NCBI GenBank assembly: GCA_021771675.1
Contig: JAETOP010000008.1
Span: forward strand, 1 to 58,498
Reading direction: 5' to 3'
Origin: Oscillospiraceae bacterium
GTDB taxonomy: Bacteria; Bacillota_A; Clostridia; Oscillospirales; Oscillospiraceae
Length of the DNA stretch: 58,498 bases
Shown: piece after piece, positions 31,502 to 40,100 of the stretch
Numbering within the stretch: the first letter of the stretch is position 1
Layout: the number at the start of each line of letters is the position of its first letter
Translations under genes and position numbers: made by a program
The notes under the pieces: model-generated
Database searches by the model: none
Told to the model about the DNA's origin: nothing
Seen by the model: only the letters and a program-made list of their open reading frames with translations

Positions 31502-32875
31502 CTACCCAATAATCCAGAACGGGCCTCCCGCTCCCGCTCGTTTGCTGGCCTCATTCAGTATGATGGACAGATCCCACAGCTTCTCACTCCGCCGGTAGCT
31601 GGCGGGGTCAGCCACCATGATCTGCCCGTCCTGTACGCCCCGGAGAACGATGAAATGTCCGCCGGAGGTGAAATGCCCCTTGGTCATAATGGCGACCACC
31701 AGCTTCCCATTACTCAAAGCGTCCAGAATACGCTGCGGCTCAGACACCGTACAGCCCTCCACATTCAGGCCCCACGCCTTGGCCGCATTGGGGATCAGGG
31801 AGTGGTAGGAACCGCTCTTGCTGCACCAGCCGCCGTTCTCATAGGCCCATTTTGCCATCTCCACAGGGTCAACAATATCGTCTGTCAGGGAGGACACCAC
31901 AATGGACATGGAGGTGGGGCCGCAGCCGTAGCCGCCGATGTTGTCCGTGCCGTAGGGTTTATTGGCCCAGCGTTCATCCAGTTGATTGAAGTAAACGACC
32001 TCCGTGGCGCCGTCCGTAAAGCGGACATTTCCCAGAGAGGCAATCGTAGTGCCTCCGTACTCAGTGTGCTGGAACATTCCATCGCCCAGAAACAGGCTGA
32101 GGTTCTGGGCATAGTCCCCGGCCAACGCCTTCTGGTCGTCGGTCAGATGGAATACCGTATCGGCAAAATAACTCTCCCCATTGTAGGAGAGAGTGTAGAT
32201 GTACCAGGTTTCCTCCTTTGTCTCCACCACGTCCTCGGTGTCCGGGTCGTCATCTTCCACTGTCCGGGTCTCACTGGTGCGGGTATAAGAATAGAGATTG
32301 CTCTTGCCCTGCCGGAGTATGGTCTGCATATCTGTCAGGGAGATGGTGTCCCAGCTCTCACCCTTGGCGGCACAGTATTGGGCGATAAAGGAATTGGTGT
32401 TGTTGGTCATATCACTAGCGTAAGGATTGACGATCTCGTAGTTGTCGCCGCCAGTGGAGGCAAAGTCCTGGGCAATCCGGGCCTCCGCGTCGGCAATGCC
32501 CTCGCCCAGAACCTGATTGACGGCAAAGGCGATGTCGTTGGTGTTCTGGACGATGGCGGCGTTGTCATTGAGGATGGGCTGTCCGGCGCTGCCGCTACTG
32601 GTCAGGCCGCCGAAAATCAGAGAGGGCAGCATGAGGACAAACAGCACGGGGAGCATGAGCAGGACTGCAGCAGCAGCAAGAAACTTTTTGCCATGCTGCG
32701 CGGCATACAGAGCTGCTCCCGCCGCCGCGCCATAGGGGCCGCCCACCGCTGCGCCTTTTGCGGCTGCGGAGATAGCTTTACCGGTCTTGATAGCCCCGTG
32801 GATGGTCTGAGCAGTGCTGGCCGCCTGGGATAAGCTGTTTTTTTCTTGGTAGTTCAGATTTGAATACCCCCCCAT
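31502..32875 (-). CDS. Membrane-anchored C39-like cysteine peptidase of the conjugation machine
   Basis: The 457-residue protein has a membrane helix at about residues 65-90 and a large outside part. A C39-type papain-like domain starts near residue 293 (VVYFNQLDERWANKPYG), with catalytic Cys318 in GYGCGPTSM, His407 in SGGHFIVLRG and Asp423 in VADPAS. In Gram-positive type IV systems the wall-opening enzyme usually has lysozyme-like and NlpC/P60 or CHAP domains, so this C39 domain probably fills that place. The ATG at 32875 has no good ribosome site, so the start is not certain. Confidence 0.8.
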   Translation of the reverse strand: MGGYSNLNYQEKNSLSQAASTAQTIHGAIKTGKAISAAAKGAAVGGPYGAAAGAALYAAQHGKKFLAAAAVLLMLPVLFVLMLPSLIFGGLTSSGSAGQPILNDNAAIVQNTNDIAFAVNQVLGEGIADAEARIAQDFASTGGDNYEIVNPYASDMTNNTNSFIAQYCAAKGESWDTISLTDMQTILRQGKSNLYSYTRTSETRTVEDDDPDTEDVVETKEETWYIYTLSYNGESYFADTVFHLTDDQKALAGDYAQNLSLFLGDGMFQHTEYGGTTIASLGNVRFTDGATEVVYFNQLDERWANKPYGTDNIGGYGCGPTSMSIVVSSLTDDIVDPVEMAKWAYENGGWCSKSGSYHSLIPNAAKAWGLNVEGCTVSEPQRILDALSNGKLVVAIMTKGHFTSGGHFIVLRGVQDGQIMVADPASYRRSEKLWDLSIILNEASKRAGAGGPFWIIG

Positions 32876-32876
32876 C

Positions 32877-32905
32877 TTGTGTATTTGTTTTATTCCTGCT
32901 ATAAT
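32877..32905 (+). promoter_or_regulatory. Promoter of the zinc ribbon-MmcQ unit
   Basis: TTGTGT (32877-32882) and TATAAT (32900-32905) are 17 bp apart, with the predicted start about ten bases before the ATG at 32923. It lies back to back with the C39 peptidase gene start at 32875. Confidence 0.65.
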
Positions 32906-32922
32906 GTCGCAGGTGATGATAG

Positions 32923-33075
32923 ATGATTTATGCTTGTGACAACTGCCATTTCCTTTTCAGCCGTACCATCGAGCCGGAACAGTGCCCTGACTGTGGGAAA
33001 TATACCGTTCGTGAAGCGGATGAAGCGGAAAAGCAGAAATATGAAGAGCGACTGAAGCAGCCGCGGGAGATATAA
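32923..33075 (+). CDS. 50-residue rubredoxin-like zinc ribbon
   Basis: A short frame codes CDNCHFLFS and CPDCGKYTV, the two CxxC knuckles of a rubredoxin or zinc-ribbon fold, and a charged helical tail (EADEAEKQKYEERLKQ). An AGGTGAT site lies seven bases before the ATG and a clear promoter lies upstream. It ends one base before the MmcQ-like gene, so both form one transcript. It could bind metal or nucleic acid. Confidence 0.7.
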   Translation: MIYACDNCHFLFSRTIEPEQCPDCGKYTVREADEAEKQKYEERLKQPREI

Positions 33076-33076
33076 A

Positions 33077-33481
33077 ATGGCCCATTCTTCGCAGCGTGAA
33101 CGTATCACGCAGTACATACAGGATACCTACGGAACGCAGGCGGAATATTTATGGGCGGACAGTCCAGGCAACGCGATATTCCGACATCCCGCCAGCAAGA
33201 AGTGGTATGCCGCTCTGATGCGCGTTCTTCCAGAGAAATTGGGATTGGCCGGAGAAGAAGCCCTCAATGTGATGGATATAAGGTGCAGCACCATTATGAT
33301 AGGATCGCTGCTCTCTACAAAAGGTTTTCTCCCGGCATACCACATGAATAAGAACCACTGGATCTCAATTATTTTGGACAACTCTGTTTCCGATGACCAG
33401 ATTACACCTCTGCTGGAACTAAGCTATGACAGCATTGCGCCCAAGCGCAAGAAAAAGCAAACTCAGCCGTTGGAAGAATAA
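33077..33481 (+). CDS. MmcQ/YjbR family protein
   Basis: This 134-residue protein matches the MmcQ/YjbR family: TYGTQAEYLWADSPGNAIFRH, then KWYAALMRV, DIRCSTIMIGSLL, and FLPAYHMNKNHWISIIL near the end. The fold is a double-wing DNA-binding-like domain, although the biological role is not known. A GGGAG site lies seven bases upstream of the ATG. The basic C-terminal tail (PKRKKKQTQ) supports nucleic-acid contact. Its end overlaps the convergent HD-GYP gene by 19 bases. Confidence 0.9.
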   Translation: MAHSSQRERITQYIQDTYGTQAEYLWADSPGNAIFRHPASKKWYAALMRVLPEKLGLAGEEALNVMDIRCSTIMIGSLLSTKGFLPAYHMNKNHWISIILDNSVSDDQITPLLELSYDSIAPKRKKKQTQPLEE

Positions 33482-34080
33482 ACAGCAGTGCAAATCGTAC
33501 CGATATGCCGGGCGAAACAGGCCAGGAGGAGCGGGTCAAAGACGCCACAGGCCCCGGTCACAATCATGTCCCTGGCCTGCTGCTGGGTAAATGCAGGCTT
33601 ATAGACCCGCGGATGCACCAGGGCATCAAAAGCGTCTGCCAGACCTACCACATGCACCCAAGGCGTGATGCTTTCGCCCGCCAGCCGGTCGGGATAGCCG
33701 CTTCCGTCCCAACGCTCATGGTGGTGACGACAGACATCGCAGATGGCGGGAAATGCCTCGCACTCCCGCAGCTCCGGTACCCGCTCCAGCAGGTCGCAGC
33801 CCTGGATGGTATGGGATTTCATCACCTCAAACTCCTCTCTGGTCAGCGAACCGGGCTTGTTGAGGATTTCCGGGGGGATGGCCCGCTTGCCAACATCATG
33901 GAGCAAGGCAAAGGTAGCATAGAGCTGGATCTCTGCTAACGTCAGCGGTGGGATCACAGCGGCGGCGGAGCAGACCCGCAGCAGACTGTCGGTCAAGTCC
34001 TGAAACTGTACGCTGTGGGGGGCGTGGTCAATGAGCAGCTGCTCCCGGCGCAGGACGGTAAAGGTTTGTTCCATATCCAT
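33463..34080 (-). CDS. HD-GYP domain phosphodiesterase
   Basis: With the ATG at 34080 the product has 205 residues and is almost only a HD-GYP domain. It carries HDVGKRAIP, KPGSLTREEFEVMKSH, HHERWDGSGYPDRLAGE and LADAFDALVHPR, the full set of metal and GYP-loop residues. Such enzymes hydrolyse cyclic di-GMP (or 3',3'-cGAMP in some cases). It follows the giant surface adhesin gene on the same strand, after a terminator hairpin. Alternative starts at 34086 (ATG) and 34098 (TTG) are possible. No sensor or membrane domain is attached. Confidence 0.87.
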   Translation of the reverse strand: MDMEQTFTVLRREQLLIDHAPHSVQFQDLTDSLLRVCSAAAVIPPLTLAEIQLYATFALLHDVGKRAIPPEILNKPGSLTREEFEVMKSHTIQGCDLLERVPELRECEAFPAICDVCRHHHERWDGSGYPDRLAGESITPWVHVVGLADAFDALVHPRVYKPAFTQQQARDMIVTGACGVFDPLLLACFARHIGTICTAVYSSNG

Positions 34081-34107
34081 GGTCATATCACCTCGCAATT
34101 ATAAAAT

Positions 34108-34138
34108 AGGGGCGGCCCTCTTTTCGAGGACCGCCCCT
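34108..34138 (-). terminator. Terminator after the giant adhesin gene
   Basis: AGGGGCGGCCCTC pairs with GAGGACCGCCCCT around a TTTTC loop, with one mismatch. On the minus strand the stem is followed by ATTTTATAATTG and then the HD-GYP ribosome site. The stem begins ten bases beyond the adhesin stop codon. Confidence 0.8.
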
Positions 34139-34148
34139 TGCAAATGGA

Positions 34149-37100
34149 TCAATAGCCTGTCTTGGGCAGGGTGGGATTGGGCGTCAGCTTGCGCACGACA
34201 GTAACCCAGGTGGCCTGGCCGGTCTGCCAGGTGCCTTGGTACTTGCCGCCTACGTCGGCCCGGTTGATGATCTGGTAGCCGTTGGCGATGGTGCCCAGGA
34301 CCTGAACCGTCAGCGTGGGATTGCTGGTGGACTGGAAACCCACAGGCACTTTGCCAAAGTCCAAATAAATATCTGTGACATACTCGCCGGCCTGGGTGGG
34401 GATAGCGTTCAGGCTGAAGGAATAGCTGCTGCTGGTGAGCAGGTTGGACGCCAGCACCTGATAGGTCCCGGAGTAGTTGGTCTTATAGAGGATACGGTAG
34501 TTGAGCCGGGCGCTGTAGGTGCCGGTGGTGAATACCGTGGCCCTGGCCGCGTCGGTGGGAATCCGGTCGTGCCAATAATAGCTGTCCAGAGGCACATTGC
34601 TGGTGTTCGCCACAGTGAAGTCGTAGCGCATCTGGCTCCCGGCCAGCACCTCGGCGTTGCCCCGCTTGGTGATGACCACGCCCAGGTTAGAAGGCTTGTC
34701 GTAGTCGCTCACCTTGATGATCTGGCCCGAATACTCCAGAGTCTCATCAAAGGTCTTGCCGCTGACCTGCCAGTAGGCGGGGGCGGTCACCTCGACAATT
34801 TTATACCGGCCCAAAGGCAGGGGCTTGGAGGCGGCCACGCCGCGGGCGTCCGTGGTGATGTAATCCACCACTTTTCCGCTGCGGGCCTCGCTGATCTCAT
34901 ACACAGCGCCCTGGAGGGGAGCACCGGCGGGGGTTCCGGTGACCTCGTTGTACTCGGCGGCAAACTTGTGGATCTGGAACTGCCCTGTGATGGGCACGTT
35001 CTCCCAGGTGATCTCAATGGTCTTGCCCGGCTGGACGTAGACGGTCTTGTACTCCTTGTCCAGCTCATAGCCGGGCGCGGCCTCTAGCTCACGGATGAAC
35101 AGCTTGCCCTTGCCCTGTACGGTGAGGTCGTCGATGTAAATATACCCCTCATTATCGGTGGAATACTCCCCGATGGGGTTCTTATTCTGGTCATAGACCA
35201 GGAACTTCACATCATAAATTCCCTCGCCGGTGACGCTGTTCACCTTATGAATAATGATGCCTGAGAAGGGGGCGTTGGTCACGGTCAGAGTGGTGGTCTT
35301 GCCGTCCTGGACAGTGAAGTAATGGGGCGTGCTGTCGATTTTGAAGCCTTCCGCCGCCTCGATTTCCACCGCGTAGTAGTCCCCGGCGTCCATGGGCAGG
35401 AACACCCGGCCATTGTCGCCGGTGGTGATGGTGTCCACCAGCCCGCCGTCCATCTTCCGAATTTCAAAGGTCACGCCCTTGATGCGCTGGGACTTGTCCG
35501 ACTCGGAGACCTTAATCAGTTCCAAACCGCCCACAGGGGTGTTGTAGAAGGTCAGGGTCTGTCCCTCGCCCTCTTTGATCTCAATGCTCTTGGGCGTGCT
35601 GTCCAGTACGAACCCATCCACCGTCTTTGTTTCCTTCGCGGTGATGACCGTTCCAGCCTTCAGATCGGAGAGCACAATGCGTCCATATTCGTCCGTGCGG
35701 TAAATGCCGTTGTTGGGTCCGACATAGGCACCGGAGCTGTCGGTGATCAAAAACTCGACTCCGGCCAGGGGCTGATCTTTGGTCCCCGTCACCAGCTTCT
35801 GGATCGTGAGGGTCGTTCCGGGCGTATTATACACGGTGAGGGTCTGGGTATCCGCCGGGTTGACGGTGACCACCTGCCGCTTAGTCCCCGGGTCGATGGT
35901 GTACCCAGGGATCGTCTTTGTTTCCTCGACGACTACGGTTCCCACCACAGGAACACGAATTTCCCCATTGGCGTCCGTAGTGTAAAGACCCAAAGAAGAT
36001 AGATGCCCATTGGCGTCGTCCACGTACTCGCCGGAGGCATAGCTCAGTTTGAACTCCACCCCGGCCAACGGCTGGGAAGTCAGCTTATCCAGTTTCTTGA
36101 TGACGAGGTAGCCGGTTGCCTTGTTGACAAACCGGAGGGTCTGGCCGCCGATGCCGCCCTTGATCTCGATGCTTTTAGGGGTGGAGTCCAGCACCACGCC
36201 GTCGGGAACTTTGACCTCCTTGGCGGTGATGGTGATTCCCGGCTCCAGATTGGGGATGACGATGCGGCCATTTTCATCGGTGGTGTACTCGCCATTGTCG
36301 GGGCCGACCACGGCGCCGCTGCTATCCGTCACCAGGAACGTGACGCCCTTGAGGGGCTGGTTCCCACTCTCCGTCTCCAGATACTTCTCAATCGTGAGGG
36401 TGGTCTTGGGGATGTTTTCCACAGTGATGTCATTGCCGCCGCCCACTGTGCCGGTATTGCCCGTGTTGCTGGTGTTCCCGTTGCCGCCGGTGGTGTTCCC
36501 GCCGCTGGAGACACTGTTGCTGCCGTTGCGCACGATGATGGTCCGAGGCGTGGGATCGAGGACGTAGTTGGAGGGCACCTTGGATTCCACCACCACAACG
36601 GTGGAGTTGGGCATGAGGCCGGTGACAGTCACAGTCCCGTCCGCGCCGGTGGTATAGCGGCCAAGGATATTACCGTCGCCGTCTTTCAAGGTGAACTCAG
36701 TGTTGGGTACGGGCTTCCCCGTAACTGCATCCAGTTTCCGCAGCGTCAACGAACAGAGGGGTTCGTTATACACCACGATTGTCTGGGTGTCCGCAGGATT
36801 CACCTGGACCGTCTGGATCTGAGTGGCCTGGTCGATGACGTGGGTGGGGAGGGTCTTGACCTCCTTGACCACGACGGTTCCGACAACAGGAACGCGGATC
36901 TCCCCGGCATCGTTGGTCTTGAACCGCCCCTTGCTGGACAGGTGGCCGAAGTTGTCATCCACATAGCTTCCGTCCGCATAGGTTAGCTCAAACTCGACAT
37001 TCGCCAGCGGCTGCTTTGTGACAGAATCCAGTTTGCGGACCACCAAATATCCGGTCTTTTTGTTATAGAAGCGGAGGATATTGGCCCCGTCATCACTGAT

Positions 37101-40100
37101 TTTGATGGTCTTGGTTTCGCTGTCCAGCACCACGCCCTCTGGCACTTTGATCTCCCGCACGTTCACAGTGGTTCCAGGTTCCACTCCAGCAATGACCACC
37201 CGGCCATCCTCGCCAGAGATATACTCGCCGTTGCTGTTGCCGACCACAGCCCCACTGGAATCGGTGACCAGGAAGGTAACGCCCTTCAGGGGCTCATTGC
37301 CGCTCTCGGTCTCCAGGTACTTTTCAATGATCAGAGTGTTCTTGGGGGAATTGTAAAAATAGGCGTGCTGCGTATCGTCCGGGTTGACCACAATGGTCTG
37401 GCTCCGGGTCTCCGGGTCGATGGTGTACCCAGGGATGGTGGCCTGCTCGGTGATTACCACCGTGCCCACGATGCCCTTGATGGTAATGGTCCCATCCGGC
37501 CCGGTGTAGTAGATACCGTTAGAGGACACTTTGCCGTTTTCATCGTCCACCACGCAGCCGGGGGCGTAGGTTACCTTGAACTGTACTCCGGCCAGGGGCG
37601 TCTTGCGGTCCAGGCTGCTGTACTTGTGAATCACCAGGGACCCCAGAGGCTGGTTAAACAGCTCAATGTTATAGGTGCCGGGACCCTTGACCTCAATGGT
37701 CTTGGGCGTATCGTCCAGCAGGAATCCGGGTTTGCTTTTTACCTCCTGCACGATATAGCTGCCGGGCTCCACGGGGATCTTGATGAACCCCTCCTCATCG
37801 GTACGGAACTCGCCGTTAGACTCGCCTACCACGGTTCCGTCCGTCCGGGTGACGCGGATCACCACGTCGCTCAGAGGCTCCTTCGTGGTGGACGACATCT
37901 TTTTGATGACGAGATTCCCCACAGGCTGGTTGTAAAAATAGACGCTCTGGTGGTCGTCCGGATTGACAACGATGGTCTGGCTCTTGCGGTTTTCGTCAAT
38001 CAGGTAGCCGGGAATTGTGGAAATTTCCGTGAATACCAGTGTGCCGGTGACCCCGGAAATGTTGATCTGGCCCTCGGCATCCGTATAATAGATACCATTG
38101 CTGGACAGCTTGCCGCCGATGTTGTCTACCGCCTGCCCGTTGGCAAAGGTGATCTTGAAGCCCACGCCCTCCAGCGGCGTCCGGCGGTCCAAACTGCTGA
38201 ACTTGTAGAGCGTGACGGACCCCTTGGGCTGGTTCCTGAACTCCAGGCTCACCGTCTGGCCCGCCTTGATGGTGGCTGTCTGGGGCACGTCGTCCAGAAT
38301 GTAGTTTTCTTTTGCCCTGGTTTCGCGCACCACCAGCGTGGTACCGGGGTCGATATTGGAGATCAGGATGGTGCCGGCGCTATCGGTAACGAACTTGCCG
38401 TTGGCGTCGCCAATCATGGTCCCGTGGCTGTCGGTGATGAAAAATTCGCAGTCACTTAACGGCTCATGGGTGCTGGCGTCAATTTTCTTGACAAGGAGGG
38501 AACCTTTAGGACTGTTGCCAAAATAGAGCTGCACCACGTCCTGCTCCTTGCCGGAGATGTAGGCCGTCTGGGGGGCGGTGTCCATGACATGATCGCCGTC
38601 GCTGGCCAGCTCCTCCACGGTGTAAGCGCCGGCCTTCAGGCGGTTGATAGTGAAGCTGCCTCCAGGGCCGGTCTTGTAGGTGCCGATCACCGTGCCGCCT
38701 GTGCCGCTGGTCCCGGACATATAGCGGACCTGGAAAATAGCGCCCTCAACCGGCTCACCAGTGACGCTATCATATTTCCAGACCACGAGTGCCGAGAGGG
38801 GCGTATTTTGGAAACGGACGGTCTTGCTCTCATTGCCGTGGATAATGACCGTCTGGGTGAGAGGCTCCTTGAGCTGGAATCCGTCCGCCGGCTCCACCTC
38901 CGTGATGGTAAATTCGCCGGGGTACAGCCGCTTGCCCAGCTCATGGACGCGGATCTCGCCTCTGGAGTCCGTAAAGACTTCACCGTAGTCGATGGTGGCG
39001 GGGGCCTCCGCCGCCTCGCCGTTGCTGGTGTAGACCACATGGAACTTCGCGTGCTCAATCGGCTCCCCAGTGATGGAATTTTCCTTGAAAATGGTCAGTT
39101 CCGGGGCCTTGCGGTTACGGAAAACCACCGTCTTTTCATCGCCGGGGCTGAGGGTGATGGTCTGTACCCTGTCCGCGTCCTTGTCGGGGAGGTAGTAGGG
39201 CGACGGAACGGATTTTTCCGTGATCTGATAGGTGCCGGGGGCAACGCGGAGGGAGACTGTGCCGTCTGCGCCGGTGGTCCAGTCGTCCTGATAGGTGCCG
39301 TCCAGGGCCTTGACGGTCAGGACCGTTCCGGGGATCACGGCCTGCGTGTCCGCGTCAATTTTTTTGAGGGTGAGCAGAGGCTTTTTCTGGTTTTCAAAAC
39401 GGACCTCCTTTTCATCACCCGAGTTGAGGCTGACGGTCTGGGTGGGGGTGTCGCTGACATAGTAAGGCTCCGGTACAGACCGCTCTGTGATTTTATAGGA
39501 GCCGGGGGCAACACGCAGCTCCACCGTACCGTCCGGGCCGGTGGTCACATCCTGGCGGTAGTCGCCGTCAATGGCTTCAATCAGGAAGTTTGTGTTGGGA
39601 ATACAGACGGCGGGGTTCGTTCCCTTCTCAATCTTCGAGATTTTGAGCAGAGGCTGCTTGAGGTTGTCAAAAATCAGCTCCTTGCTGTCGCCGGCCTCCA
39701 GCCAGATTGTCTGGGTGGGGTTATCGCTGACCACCCAGGGGTCCGGGACGGAAATTTCCGTCACCTCGTAGCTGTCCACAGGGATATTGGAGAGGACCGC
39801 TTTCCCGTCCGGCCCGGTGGTCACATCGTTGTGATAGCCGTAGTGGATGCCCTTGATCTCAAAGTGGGTGTCCGGGATCATGTCGCCAGTCTGGGCGTCC
39901 CGCTTCAAAATGGTCAAATTCGGAAGCTTCTTATCGGAGGCCGTCACCGTGACGGTGCCGCCGCCGTTGATGGTGGCCTGATCCACATGGGCGATGACCG
40001 GCTCAGTGAGGGTGGCGAAGGGGGACGGAGCAGACACCTCTACAAAGGCATACATGCCCTCGGTCACATCGGTGACAGTGATGGAACCGTCCGCTTTCGT

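Noticed and set aside
31394..32833. Plus-strand frame of 479 codons
   Set aside because: It is antisense to the C39 peptidase gene, which has catalytic residues and a membrane helix. The plus-strand product has no recognisable domain.
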